DNA from: Synechococcus sp. CBW1108
GTDB taxonomy: Bacteria; Cyanobacteriota; Cyanobacteriia; PCC-6307; Cyanobiaceae
Assembly: GCF_015840335.1 (NCBI RefSeq)
Contig: NZ_CP060395.1
Location: forward strand, 372,001 to 436,000
Direction of reading: 5' to 3'
DNA length: 64,000 bases
Part shown: positions 1 through 9,220 of the stretch, piece by piece
How the letters are laid out: each line of letters starts with the position of its first letter
How positions within the stretch are numbered: the stretch's first letter is position 1
Program-made: the position numbers and the translations under genes
Notes under the pieces: model-generated
Database searches by the model: none
Told to the model about the DNA's origin: nothing
What the model saw: the letters and a program-made list of their open reading frames with translations, nothing else

Positions 1-507
<507 letters not shown>

Positions 508-635
508 TCATAGGGAACCCATCCGCTGCGATTTTGTGGCGAACACCGCTAGGTTTGCCAGCACACTGTGACCGTGCCTCCTTGGCGCAGATCCTTGTAC
601 CGTCGTCGGCCGCCGGTTTTCTGTCCCAAGGGGCA

Positions 636-1184
636 GTGAATGGGCCCGATTTAGCGAGCCAGGCTGATCCAGCTAGCCAGCAGCTCTGCAGCCTCGACAC
701 GATTCAGCAGGAGATGGAGCGGCTCCCCCAGGGGGCCCGGCGGCTGGCGGTGCAGCTGAGCCTGAGCCCCGATCCCCAATGCCTCTGGTCGGTACTTACC
801 GATTACGGCAACCTCAACCGATACATCCCCAACCTGGCCTCCTCCCGCCAGCTCTGGCGTCGCGGCAACGTGGTGGGCCTGGAGCAGGTGGGAACCCAGC
901 AGTTCTGCGGGTTGCGCTTCAGCGCCAGGGTGGAGCTGGAACTGGTTGAAGACCGGGAGGCCGGCGTGCTGAGTTTCTGTATGTGCCGCGGCGATTTCCG
1001 CCGCTTCGAGGGCTGTTGGCAGATCAGCCGGGCTGGGGAGAGCACCCGGCTGCTCTATGAGCTCACCGTGCAGGGCCGGCCAGGCATGCCGATCGGCCTG
1101 ATCGAACAGCGACTGCGCGAAGACCTGGCCAACAACCTGCGCGGCGTGCAGCGCGAAGCCGAACGGCGCACCGCCCAGGCCTGA
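636..1184 (+). CDS. START/SRPBCC (polyketide cyclase/dehydrase-like) family protein
   Basis: The protein has the pattern of the helix-grip SRPBCC fold that binds hydrophobic ligands: WSVLTDYGNLNRYIPN, then GLEQVGTQQFCG, then WQISRAGESTRLLYEL, and a long C-terminal helix rich in Arg/Glu (LIEQRLREDLANNLRG). Similar proteins next to petH are known in picocyanobacteria but their ligand is unknown. The frame is open from 534. I chose GTG 636; ATG 714 (MERLPQG) is the conservative alternative but leaves almost no spacing for a ribosome site. It is divergent from petH, so the roughly 160-bp gap should hold both promoters. Function is not assigned beyond the fold. Confidence 0.7.
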   Translation: MNGPDLASQADPASQQLCSLDTIQQEMERLPQGARRLAVQLSLSPDPQCLWSVLTDYGNLNRYIPNLASSRQLWRRGNVVGLEQVGTQQFCGLRFSARVELELVEDREAGVLSFCMCRGDFRRFEGCWQISRAGESTRLLYELTVQGRPGMPIGLIEQRLREDLANNLRGVQREAERRTAQA

Positions 1185-1239
1185 GCCAGACCTGGCCAGA
1201 ACAGCCAAAAGACTGCCAGAAAGCTGCCAGAAAAAGTAA

Positions 1240-1312
1240 TACCCCCAAGGGGATTCGAACCCCTGTCGCCTCCGTGAAAGGGAGGTGTCCTAGGCCTCTA
1301 GACGATGGGGGC
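1240..1312 (-). tRNA. tRNA-Glu (anticodon TTC)
   Basis: On the minus strand the sequence folds as a 73-nt cloverleaf. The acceptor stem pairs GCCCCCA with TGGGGGT and has an A discriminator; the anticodon stem CCTCC/GGAGG closes a loop containing TTC; the T-arm contains GGTTCGAATCC. CCA is not encoded. In cyanobacteria this tRNA also supplies glutamyl-tRNA for tetrapyrrole (chlorophyll and bilin) synthesis. It lies between the convergent START-like gene and sasA. Confidence 0.95.
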
Positions 1313-1349
1313 CAGGCCACAACGCCCGGAAGCGCTGCTGGTTTGGAAG

Positions 1350-2522
1350 CTACGGGTCAGGGTGACCCTTCGTCAAGGCGGGCTGGCCCTGGCCGCTCCA
1401 GACCGGAACGGTGACATGGAAACAGGCCCCTTCACCGGGCTCGGAGGCCACCCAGATCCGGCCGCCATGAACCTCGGCAATGCGCCGGCACACCGACAGG
1501 CCCACGCCGTAGCCGGAGGTGGTGCCGGAAGTCTGGGGCAAACGCACCCGATCCAGGAAAATCCGCTCCTGCTCGCCCTTGGGAATGCCCGGACCGCTGT
1601 CGCAGATGCTCACCTGCACCCACTGGTCGGTGCGGTGCAGCAGGGCCAGCTGCACCCGACCCTGATCGGGAGTGAATTTGAGGGCGTTTTCCAACAGGTT
1701 GAGCAGCACCTGGCGCATGCGGCGTTGGTCGGCAAACACATCCGGTAGGTCGGCAGGGATGTCGGTGAGCAGCTCCAGGTCGCGGCCGATCCACAATTTC
1801 TCCAGCTCCAAAATGGCCTCGGCCACTACCTCGCCCAGGGCCAGGCGCTGGGGGTTGAACAGGGCCTCCCAGCGGGTGGTGCCCACCTCGAGCAGATCTT
1901 TGGAGAGCTCCTGGATGTCGTCGAGCCGGCGGGTGAGCACGTCGCGGAAGCGGGGCTCGTCGATCTGGCCGAGGGTGTGGCTCTGGAGGGCGAGCTTGGC
2001 GGCGGTGAGTGGGGTGCGCAGCTCATGGGCCACCATCCGCAGCAGCCGCTCCTGCACCCCGAGCCGATCGATCAGGGTTTCGTTTTCCTGTCGCAGCACC
2101 AGCACCTGGTCTTCCAGCTGTAGCTCCCGCCGGGTGCGACTGCCGTCGATCTCGGCGGGCCGCAGGCTCATGCCCAGGCTGGTGACCACCTCCATCTGCT
2201 GCCAGCGCGGCAGCCAGCTGCGCAGCTTCTGGGTGATCCCATGGCCGGCCAACACCTGCTTGGGGAACGGATCGAGCTTCACCAGGGCGGGGGTGGCCAC
2301 CAGCCGATGCAGTTCGAGCAGTTCGGGCTGGCGGGCCGGATCGGCCACCTCCAGGCTCACCTTGAAGCCACACTCCTCGCCCTTGAGAAACTGCAGCAGG
2401 CTGCGCAGGTCCGGGCTGGCCAGGTGGTGGTTGGAGGCCACCAACAGCAACTTCAGCGCCTGGCGTTCCGTCGCTGGCGCGGGCCGTTCGGTGCTGGGCT
2501 GGTCTGGGGTCACGCTGCTCAC
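1350..2522 (-). CDS. sasA: Circadian output histidine kinase SasA
   Basis: SasA binds KaiC and passes clock phase to the response regulator RpaA. The 390-residue protein starts with a KaiB-like thioredoxin-fold domain (about residues 22-110), followed by a coiled linker (about 130-160). The dimerisation/phospho-acceptor helix has the H-box [12 protein letters not shown] with His about 166. The ATPase domain has N-box [10 protein letters not shown]1 ICDSGPGIP and G2 SGYGVGLSV. No transmembrane segment is visible, as expected for a soluble clock kinase. Length and domain order match the family. kaiABC are not in the window. The start MSSVTPDQ is the only reasonable one, and translation ends close to the tRNA-Glu gene. 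Confidence 0.93.
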   Translation of the reverse strand: MSSVTPDQPSTERPAPATERQALKLLLVASNHHLASPDLRSLLQFLKGEECGFKVSLEVADPARQPELLELHRLVATPALVKLDPFPKQVLAGHGITQKLRSWLPRWQQMEVVTSLGMSLRPAEIDGSRTRRELQLEDQVLVLRQENETLIDRLGVQERLLRMVAHELRTPLTAAKLALQSHTLGQIDEPRFRDVLTRRLDDIQELSKDLLEVGTTRWEALFNPQRLALGEVVAEAILELEKLWIGRDLELLTDIPADLPDVFADQRRMRQVLLNLLENALKFTPDQGRVQLALLHRTDQWVQVSICDSGPGIPKGEQERIFLDRVRLPQTSGTTSGYGVGLSVCRRIAEVHGGRIWVASEPGEGACFHVTVPVWSGQGQPALTKGHPDP

Positions 2523-2602
2523 CCTATGGGGATGGGGCCAGTCCGGTCCATCCCCGCTATGACTGAGACAATCAATGCCGTGAGCCCTAGGGCCGGGATT
2601 TC

Positions 2603-3160
2603 ATGAGCAGCCCACCAGTTCCCAGCCCACCAGTTCGGCCCCGCATCCAGCTCGACAGCAATCTGCGCCGCTGGTTTGCCCGCAATCTGGGCCTCTGGCG
2701 CTCGCGCCGGGTGTACTACTTCCTCGATGAAGAGGCCCTGCGCGTCGACATGATGGTGCGGGTGGAGGCCTATCAGGAGCCCGTGGAGGGCGATGCGGCT
2801 TACCGCTTTACCTGGTGGCCAGAGCAGGAGTTCGACTTCTTCGAGAAGAAGCCCCAGTATTCCCGCAGCGGCACCATGGACGCCTACCTGTGCGGGCACC
2901 AACTGCAACGCAGTCGCGGTTTTTTTTGCGGCGCCGCCAACAGGAGCCAGATTCGCCAGGTGGATGAACATGAGCTGACGTTTGAGTCCCACTACGACGG
3001 ATGGGACATCCTCGAGCACTTCCGCCTGGTGGGCCAGGACCGCTACCGCTCCCGCTCGATCTACTCCTGGAAGGAGGGCGTTCTCGAGCTGGCTGAGCTC
3101 CACCACGAGGTGCGCGTCGAGGCGGCCGGCCCTCCCCTGCCGCCTGGAGCTGAGCCCTGA
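2603..3160 (+). CDS. CpcS/CpeS-like beta-barrel protein, possible phycobilin lyase or relative
   Basis: A 185-residue soluble protein rich in aromatic beta-strand segments (FTWWPEQEFDFFEKK, GTMDAYLCGHQLQRSRGFF, ESHYDGWDILEHFRL, YRSRSIYSWKEG). The alternating strands, ending with a strand that closes on itself, resemble the lipocalin-like barrel of the CpcS/CpeS/CpcT bilin lyases, and annotated cyanobacterial relatives are often given that name. I see no decisive catalytic signature, so attachment of bilin to a phycobiliprotein is inference. It is divergent from sasA and followed about 45 bp later by a secreted-protein gene. A poly-T tract inside the gene (8 T at about 2922) encodes Phe-Phe and does not break the frame. 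Confidence 0.5.
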   Translation: MSSPPVPSPPVRPRIQLDSNLRRWFARNLGLWRSRRVYYFLDEEALRVDMMVRVEAYQEPVEGDAAYRFTWWPEQEFDFFEKKPQYSRSGTMDAYLCGHQLQRSRGFFCGAANRSQIRQVDEHELTFESHYDGWDILEHFRLVGQDRYRSRSIYSWKEGVLELAELHHEVRVEAAGPPLPPGAEP

Positions 3161-3206
3161 TGCAGCAGCATGGCCCCATCTGACGCCCCCCACTCCGGCC
3201 CTGACG

Positions 3207-3668
3207 ATGCCACCCATCTCCCCGTCAAGCCCCTACCCATGGCAGCTCCAAGCCCTGCTGGCGCTGCCCCTGCTGGTACTCCCCCTGGTGCTGGCCCCGT
3301 CTGGGGCCTGGGCGGCCCCAGCCACCGAGGCGGAGATGAACCTCTACACCCGGATCGCCGCGGTCAACGTGTGCATCGCCCGCGGCGCGGGGGTGCCCTT
3401 CGACAGGGCGGTGGGCATCGCCGGTGAAACCATCGCCCAGGTGATCCTGGGTCAGCACGAAGGGGTGATCGCCCAGGTGGGGGCCAAGCCCCTGGGCCTG
3501 GAGGACCTGCGCAAGGGCTCGATCAACTCGGCAGTGCTGGGAGCCGCCGAGATATGCCCCAAGGAGGTGCCCGCCGACGTGATGGCGAAGGTGCAGGACG
3601 CCCTCAAACAGCCCCCCGCGGCCAAACCGACTGCGGCGCCTACGGCCAAACCCACCCCTAACAAGTAA
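3207..3668 (+). CDS. Secreted protein of the picocyanobacterial 'cAMP phosphodiesterase class-II-like' family
   Basis: The 153-residue product has a clear Sec signal: hydrophobic stretch about residues 15-31 (LQALLALPLLVLPLVL), then a signal peptidase I type site near SGAWA-AP (about 36). The mature part is helical and conserved (NLYTRIAAVNVCIARG, AGETIAQVILGQHEG, LRKGSINSAVLGAAEICP) with two cysteines that could form a disulfide. The tail is Lys/Pro/Thr/Ala rich. Homologues in Synechococcus and Prochlorococcus carry the historical name of a cAMP phosphodiesterase, but I see no metal-binding or phosphodiesterase motif, so I treat the function as unknown. The start ATG 3207 was chosen because it places the signal peptide at the N terminus. 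It ends 5 bp before pepN. Confidence 0.6.
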   Translation: MPPISPSSPYPWQLQALLALPLLVLPLVLAPSGAWAAPATEAEMNLYTRIAAVNVCIARGAGVPFDRAVGIAGETIAQVILGQHEGVIAQVGAKPLGLEDLRKGSINSAVLGAAEICPKEVPADVMAKVQDALKQPPAAKPTAAPTAKPTPNK

Positions 3669-3673
3669 TCCGA

Positions 3674-6379
3674 ATGCCCCTGGTGCGCCTCGCCGACTAC
3701 CGTCCGGCGCCGTTTCTGCTGGAGCGCACCGATCTGGTGGTGCAACTGCACGCCGACCACAGCGAGGTGGCGGCGCAACTGGCCTTTCGGCCCAATCCGG
3801 CCGCCGAGCCCGGCCCGCTGCTGCTGCAGGGTGTGGATCTGGAGCTGCTGGAGCTGGCGATCGACGGGCGCAAACTGGAGCCAGGGGCCTACCAGCTTGG
3901 GGCTGGCGAGCTGCTGATTGCCGAGCCCCCCACCGGATCCTTCCTGCTGGAGAGCCGGGTGCGCCTCCACCCCCATAGCAACACCACTCTCGAAGGCCTC
4001 TACGTCAGTGGCGGGCTGTTCACCACCCAGTGCGAGGCGGAGGGATTCCGCCGCATCACCTTCCACCCTGATCGCCCCGACCTGCTCAGCCGCTTCCGGG
4101 TGCGGATCGAAGCCGATCGCGCCAGCTGCCCCGTGCTGCTCTCCAATGGCAACTGCGTCGAAACCGGCGAGCTGCCGGCCGATCCCGTCAGCGGAGCGGC
4201 GCGCCATTTCGCCAGCTGGGACGACCCCTTCCCCAAGCCCTCCTATCTGTTCGCCCTGGTGGCCGGGCAGCTGGAAGAGGTCACCGACACCTTCACCACC
4301 GCCAGTGGCCGCCCGGTGGCCCTGCGCATTCACGTGGAGCCCGGCGATGGGCCCTACACCGCCCATGCCATGGCTTCCCTGAAGCGCGCCATGGCCTGGG
4401 ATGGGCAGCGCTATGGCCTCGAATACGACCTCGATGAATTCAACATCGTGGCGGTGCGCCATTTCAACATGGGCGCAATGGAGAACAAGAGTCTCAATAT
4501 TTTTAACTCCAAGCTCGTACTAGCCGATGCGGAAACCGCCACCGATGGCGAGCTGGAGCGCATCGAAAGTGTGATCGGCCACGAGTATTTTCACAACTGG
4601 ACTGGTAACCGCATCACCTGCCGCGACTGGTTCCAGCTGTCGCTCAAGGAAGGGTTAACGGTGTTCCGGGACCAGTGCTTCACGGAGGATCTGCACGGTG
4701 CCGCCCTCAATCGGATTGAAAACGTAGCCCTGCTACGCAACACCCAGTTCCGCGAGGATGCCGGCCCCACCGCCCATCCGGTGCAACCCGATGCCTACCA
4801 GGCGATCGACAACTTCTACACAACTACGATCTACGAGAAGGGATCGGAGCTGATCCGCATGCTCCACACCCTGCTGGGGGAGGAGACCTTCATGCGGGGG
4901 ATGGCGCTCTATGTAAGCCGCCACGACGGCACGGCCGCCACCTGCGAAGACTTTGTGCAGGCCATGGAAGATGGGGCAGCCCAGGGTTGGGCTGCCGATC
5001 CGCTGGCCCCGCGCTTTGATTTTTCCCAGTTCCGCCGCTGGTATCACCAGGCCGGCACGCCCCGGCTGCACATCCAGCGCCACTGGGATGGCGACACCGG
5101 CGTGCTGGAGCTACTGGTACAACAGCACACCCCAGCCACCCCCGGCCAGAGCGACAAGCAGCCCCTGGTGATCCCCCTGGCCCTGGGCCTGCTGGACCAG
5201 GCCGGGGAGCCCCTGGCGGTGCAGTTGGAGGGGGATCCGGCCGCCGCCACGCCGAAAGGGGCGGGCACCCGCCTGCTGGTGATCGACCAGGCCGAGCAGA
5301 GCCTGCGCCTGGTGGGCTTGCCCCGCCAGCACCACCCGCCTGCCCTGTCCCTGCTGCGCCAGTTCTCCGCCCCGGTGCTGCTGGAGATGGGCCGGCCCAC
5401 CGCCGAGCTGGTGCACCTGCTGGCCGCCGACAGGGACCCCTTCGCCCGCTGGGATGCGGGCCAGGTGCTGTTGCGCCAGGCGGTACTGGCCCGGGCCGGC
5501 GGTGGGGGTGATGGGCTGCTGGAGGAGGAACTTATTGACGCCTTCGGCCGGATCCTGGCCGACCCTTCCCTCTCGGAAGCCAGCCGCAGTGTGCTGCTGG
5601 CCTTGCCCGGCATGGCCGAACTGGAGGCTGCCTGCAGCGCAGCCGGCCAGGAACCGGATCCGCCGGCCCTGTTTGCCGCCCTGCTGGCGCTGCAGGGGCG
5701 ATTTGGCACTGCCCTGGCCGAGCCCCTGGCGGCGGCCCTGGAGCGCTGCATGCCCCAGTGGGGCCTGGCCTGGCCCGAGGGCAACGGCGACCGCCTGCTC
5801 ACCGGCACAGTGTGGAGTTGGCTGGTGGCGGCTGGGGGAGAGAGTGGTGGTGCTGCTGCTCGAGCAGCAGTGGCGGCGGTGGGGGGCCCGTCGATGACCC
5901 TGGCCAGGGCCGGGCTGCGGGCCCTGCAATGTCAGCCGATCCCCGAGCGCCAGCAGGCGCTGGATGCCTTCTACCAGCGCTGGCAGCACAGGCCCGTGAT
6001 CCTCGATGCCTGGTTTGGCCTGGAGGCCTCAGCCCCCTTTGCCGATGGTCTGGAGCGGGTGGCACGGCTGCTGGAGCACCCCCGCTTCGATCCGGCCGCA
6101 CCCAATTCGGTGCGGGCCGTGCTGGGCGGCCTGGCCGCCAATGCGCCGGTGTTCCACGCCGCCGATGGCTCGGGTTACAGCTTCATGGCGGAGCGCATCG
6201 CCGAGCTCGACCAGCGCAACCCGATCACGGCCTCGCGCCTGGCCAAGATATTCAGCCGCTGGCAGAGCTACGGCCCGGCCCGCGCCGCGGCCATGCGCGG
6301 GGCCCTCGAGCAGCTGGCTGCCGCATCGCTCTCAACAAACACCGCTGAGGTGGTGGGCCAGTGCCTGGGCGCGAGTTAG
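3674..6379 (+). CDS. pepN: Aminopeptidase N (M1 family zinc metallopeptidase)
   Basis: Removes N-terminal residues from peptides in the cytoplasm. The 901-residue protein has the M1 exopeptidase motif GAMENKSLN (about residue 273 on) and the zinc site HEYFHNWTGNR (HExxH near residue 303) with the third ligand Glu downstream in LSLKEGLTVFRDQ. Substrate recognition and the C-terminal helical repeat region (about 540-900) match the E. coli-type PepN of about 870 residues. The ATG at 3674 follows the upstream stop by 5 bp, suggesting co-transcription with the small secreted-protein gene. No signal peptide is seen. Base composition is the same as the surrounding core genes. Confidence 0.95.
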   Translation: MPLVRLADYRPAPFLLERTDLVVQLHADHSEVAAQLAFRPNPAAEPGPLLLQGVDLELLELAIDGRKLEPGAYQLGAGELLIAEPPTGSFLLESRVRLHPHSNTTLEGLYVSGGLFTTQCEAEGFRRITFHPDRPDLLSRFRVRIEADRASCPVLLSNGNCVETGELPADPVSGAARHFASWDDPFPKPSYLFALVAGQLEEVTDTFTTASGRPVALRIHVEPGDGPYTAHAMASLKRAMAWDGQRYGLEYDLDEFNIVAVRHFNMGAMENKSLNIFNSKLVLADAETATDGELERIESVIGHEYFHNWTGNRITCRDWFQLSLKEGLTVFRDQCFTEDLHGAALNRIENVALLRNTQFREDAGPTAHPVQPDAYQAIDNFYTTTIYEKGSELIRMLHTLLGEETFMRGMALYVSRHDGTAATCEDFVQAMEDGAAQGWAADPLAPRFDFSQFRRWYHQAGTPRLHIQRHWDGDTGVLELLVQQHTPATPGQSDKQPLVIPLALGLLDQAGEPLAVQLEGDPAAATPKGAGTRLLVIDQAEQSLRLVGLPRQHHPPALSLLRQFSAPVLLEMGRPTAELVHLLAADRDPFARWDAGQVLLRQAVLARAGGGGDGLLEEELIDAFGRILADPSLSEASRSVLLALPGMAELEAACSAAGQEPDPPALFAALLALQGRFGTALAEPLAAALERCMPQWGLAWPEGNGDRLLTGTVWSWLVAAGGESGGAAARAAVAAVGGPSMTLARAGLRALQCQPIPERQQALDAFYQRWQHRPVILDAWFGLEASAPFADGLERVARLLEHPRFDPAAPNSVRAVLGGLAANAPVFHAADGSGYSFMAERIAELDQRNPITASRLAKIFSRWQSYGPARAAAMRGALEQLAAASLSTNTAEVVGQCLGAS

Positions 6380-6383
6380 GCCC

Positions 6384-7595
6384 TCAGCGCCGGGGCAGTG
6401 GCAAAGGTGGTGGCGGCCGCAGCGGACCGCTGAGGCTCTGGTGCAGCTGGCGGAAGGCGGCCTGGCGGTAGGCCCCCCCTTCCTCGCCGGCATGCAGGCC
6501 CCACAAGCCCTCCCAGTAGAAATAGATCACCCCGTGGCCGCGGCTGGTGGCCAGCTGGGCTTTCTGGGCCAGGGTGGCCATGGCCGAGGTGCGGCCGCCG
6601 AAGCCCGCCAGGATGCCGATCTCCACCGGCATGCCCCAGCTGCGCGCCTTCACCAGGGCCGGTTGGTTGAGGTCCTTCTCGAACCCCATCAACGAGTAGG
6701 CGTAGTTCTGCACCACCAGGTCGTCGATCAGCTCCCCCAGGGCCCAGAGCTCCCAGTCCTGCAGCCAGTGGTTGTAGGCAAAGCGAAAGGGCCCGGGCGA
6801 GAGGCTGATCAAGGTGCCCGAACGCTTCAGCTGGCTGCGCAGTTCCCGCAGCAGTCCGGTGAGCTGCTGGCGCCGCCAGCGCATCCAGGCCCGTTCGGTG
6901 TGGTCATCGGGCGGTTCGAGGCCCGTTTCGGCGAGGTAGCGGGCACGGCTGAACGGGTCATAGCCCAGCTCCACCGGCCAGGCGAAATGGTCGTCGAGTT
7001 GGATGCCGTCAACGTTGCAACGCTGCACGATCTCGCCGATCAGGCCGAGAAAACGTTGCCGCACCCCCGGGTGGGCGGGGTTAAGCCACACCATCGGCTT
7101 GCCGTGCATCGCCATCTCGCTGCTGCCGTCGCGGCGTTGCAGCACCCAATCGGGATTTTGGGCCACCACCGCGGCATCGGCCGGCTCCATCAGGCCATAT
7201 TCAAACCAGGGAATCACCTGGAGCCCGCGCCGGTGGGCGGCCTGGGTGAAGCGGCAGATGGGATCGAGATTGGGGTTGGCCTTGGCCAGGGCAGGCTCCA
7301 TCGGCGCATGGCGGGAGCTGTGGAAGGTGGCTCCCCGGCTCCACACATTCGGGTAGAGGGTGTTAAAGCCCGCATCGGCCAGCTCCCTCACCGCCCGGTC
7401 TATCCGGGCAGGGTCGTAGTAGAGGGGGCTGGGGCTATTGGTGAGCCACACGCCGATGCGGCGGGATGGGGCCGGCTGGCTCTGGGCCAGCAGAGGTAGC
7501 GGGGCCAGGGCCCAGGGCAGGGTGAGCACCAGGCTCACCGCGGCTGGCAGGAAGGCCTTCAGCCGGGCGAAGCGACGCAGGGGGGCGGGTTTCAA
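6384..7595 (-). CDS. Secreted family-10-like glycosyl hydrolase (GHL10/DUF187)
   Basis: A 403-residue exported protein: basic N terminus, hydrophobic core about residues 15-36 and a likely cleavage after LLAQS. The mature part is a TIM-barrel-like glycosidase: RIGVWLTNSPSPLYYDP, AGFNTLYPNVWSRGAT, AAHRRGLQVIPWFEYGL, CNVDGIQLDDHFAWP (an Asp pair at the end of a strand, a likely catalytic site), and GVIYFYWEGLWG near the end. Members act on cell-surface or wall glycans, but the substrate here is not visible. It converges with pepN, the two stops being only 5 bp apart, and is separated from prs by 21 bp. Confidence 0.82.
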   Translation of the reverse strand: MKPAPLRRFARLKAFLPAAVSLVLTLPWALAPLPLLAQSQPAPSRRIGVWLTNSPSPLYYDPARIDRAVRELADAGFNTLYPNVWSRGATFHSSRHAPMEPALAKANPNLDPICRFTQAAHRRGLQVIPWFEYGLMEPADAAVVAQNPDWVLQRRDGSSEMAMHGKPMVWLNPAHPGVRQRFLGLIGEIVQRCNVDGIQLDDHFAWPVELGYDPFSRARYLAETGLEPPDDHTERAWMRWRRQQLTGLLRELRSQLKRSGTLISLSPGPFRFAYNHWLQDWELWALGELIDDLVVQNYAYSLMGFEKDLNQPALVKARSWGMPVEIGILAGFGGRTSAMATLAQKAQLATSRGHGVIYFYWEGLWGLHAGEEGGAYRQAAFRQLHQSLSGPLRPPPPLPLPRR

Positions 7596-7616
7596 CGGGT
7601 TTCTACGCTGGCGAAT

Positions 7617-8624
7617 TCAGCGGAACATCGAACTCACCGAGCTCTCATCGTGGATACGCCAGATGGCCTCACCCAGCATGTTGGCCACAGAGAGCACCTG
7701 CAGCTGGGGAAATTTGCAGTCTTCGCTGGGGGGAATGCTGTTGGTGACGATCACCTCCTCAAACAGGCCAGGCTCGGACAGCCGCTCGATGGCCGGTGGC
7801 GAAAACACCGCATGGGTGGCGCAGGCCAGCACCCTGATGGCGCCGCGCTGGCGCAGCAGCCGGGCTCCGGCGCAGATTGTGCCACCGGTGTCGATCATGT
7901 CGTCGATCAGAATTGCCGTCTTGCCGGCCACCTCACCGATCACGGTGAGGCTCTGGGCCACGTTGTGGCCGGAGCGGCGCTTGTCGATGATCGCCAGGGG
8001 GGCATCGTTCATCTGCTTGGCGAAGGCCCGGGCCCGCGCCACCCCGCCCACATCCGGAGACACCACCACCAGGTCGGCGAGATTTTTGCTGCGCAGGTAA
8101 TCCACCAGCACTGGCGAGCCGTAGATGTGGTCGCACGGGATGTCGAAGTAGCCCTGGATCTGGGCCGAGTGCAGGTCCATGGCCAGCACCCGGTCGACGC
8201 CGGATTTGGCGAGAAGGTTGGCCACCAGCTTGGCGGTGATCGACTCTCGCCCGGCCGTTTTGCGATCGGCGCGGGCGTAGCCGTAGTAGGGGATCACAGC
8301 CGTGACCTGGCGGGCCGAAGCCCGTTTACAGGCATCCACCATGATCAATAGCTCGATCAGGTGGTCGTTCACCGGAGCGCAGGTGGGCTGGATCAGAAAC
8401 ACGTCGCAGCCGCGGATCGATTCCTGGATCTGGATGTAGAACTCGCCATCGGCGAAGCGTTTGATCACCCGGGGGCCGTCGGGAACCCCCAGGTAGGCGG
8501 CGATTTCCCGGGCCAGGGCCTGGTTGGAGTTGCCACTGAACAGCCGCAGCCGCCGGGTGTCATGGGTCGACTCGATCGGGCTGCCTTGGGGAGCGACGCG
8601 ATCAGCGGTCAGGAAACTGGTCAC
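7617..8624 (-). CDS. prs: Ribose-phosphate pyrophosphokinase
   Basis: Makes PRPP from ribose 5-phosphate and ATP for purine, pyrimidine, NAD, His and Trp synthesis. Class I features are visible: RLFSGNSNQALAREIA and RFADGEFYIQI (N-terminal phosphate and ATP loops), VIPYYGYARADRK, DLHSAQIQGYFD, VVSPDVGGVARA, and the PRPP-binding loop ILIDDMIDTGGT. The reading frame is open far upstream (to 8984), but the GTG at 8624 (MTSFLTADRV) gives 335 residues, the family size. The longer frame is a GC-rich extension antisense to the neighbouring gene. It is divergent from the hypothetical gene at 8693. Confidence 0.95.
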   Translation of the reverse strand: MTSFLTADRVAPQGSPIESTHDTRRLRLFSGNSNQALAREIAAYLGVPDGPRVIKRFADGEFYIQIQESIRGCDVFLIQPTCAPVNDHLIELLIMVDACKRASARQVTAVIPYYGYARADRKTAGRESITAKLVANLLAKSGVDRVLAMDLHSAQIQGYFDIPCDHIYGSPVLVDYLRSKNLADLVVVSPDVGGVARARAFAKQMNDAPLAIIDKRRSGHNVAQSLTVIGEVAGKTAILIDDMIDTGGTICAGARLLRQRGAIRVLACATHAVFSPPAIERLSEPGLFEEVIVTNSIPPSEDCKFPQLQVLSVANMLGEAIWRIHDESSVSSMFR

Positions 8625-8692
8625 GGCGAGCGCGCAAGCGTCGGCTGGCACCTGATCGTAGAAGCGAGACTGGCTACTGAGTGCAAACAACC

Positions 8693-9208
8693 ATGACGCT
8701 TTCCTTGCCTCGGTTGGACCAGCCCCTGGTGGTGGTTGCTGGCGGCGCGGCGATGGCGGTGACGGCACTGCAACACAGGGCCGCACCGGCCCTGGCAGCG
8801 GCCCTCGGGCTGCCCTGGTGGGAGCCCCTCCGGCCGGAAAGCCCCCAAGCGGCCCTGGCGGCCCTGGCGGGCCGGGCGGGCCGGGGCCCCGGCCTGGTGC
8901 CACTGCCGATCGATCCGGGCCTGCCCCTGGAGGGGGGAGCGGGCCACTGGGCCGAGGCTCTCGGCGCCTGGCGCCAGCCGGCATTGCTGCTGCTGGCCGG
9001 GGAGCAGCTCAACAGTGGGCTGCCGGCGGCGATGACGGCCCTACTGCTCCAGTGGCGGGTGCCCCTACTGGGGTTGGTGCAGGCCGATGGCCCCTGGGAA
9101 GCCCCCGCTCGCCGCGGGGATGGCCTGCCCTGGCTGGGGAACCTCACTGGGGCCGAGGGGCTGGCCCTGGCCCTGGAGCTGCGTTGGCGCCAGATCGGAG
9201 CCGACTGA
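8693..9208 (+). CDS. Conserved hypothetical protein, Ala/Leu-rich
   Basis: I do not recognise a family. The 171-residue product is soluble by appearance, with several hydrophobic strand-helix units (PLVVVAGGAAMAVTAL, PALLLLAGEQLNSGLP, VPLLGLVQADGPWEAP) that give a Rossmann-like or flavodoxin-like impression without a nucleotide motif. The start ATG 8693 (MTLSLPRL) is preferred to GTG 8681, which is four codons upstream in the same frame. It lies between divergent prs and a convergent LCP-family gene, 12 bp from its stop. The codon pattern (strong G/C at third positions) supports real coding. Confidence 0.55.
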   Translation: MTLSLPRLDQPLVVVAGGAAMAVTALQHRAAPALAAALGLPWWEPLRPESPQAALAALAGRAGRGPGLVPLPIDPGLPLEGGAGHWAEALGAWRQPALLLLAGEQLNSGLPAAMTALLLQWRVPLLGLVQADGPWEAPARRGDGLPWLGNLTGAEGLALALELRWRQIGAD

Positions 9209-9220
9209 GGCACCAGGCGT

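Noticed and set aside
6006-7499. A 497-codon plus-strand frame over the end of pepN and the glycosidase gene
   Set aside because: Both underlying genes have clear family motifs; this frame has none.
8625-8984. N-terminal extension of prs by 120 residues
   Set aside because: The extension is Pro/Gly/Arg-rich, antisense to the next gene, and absent from the family; GTG 8624 fits the normal length.
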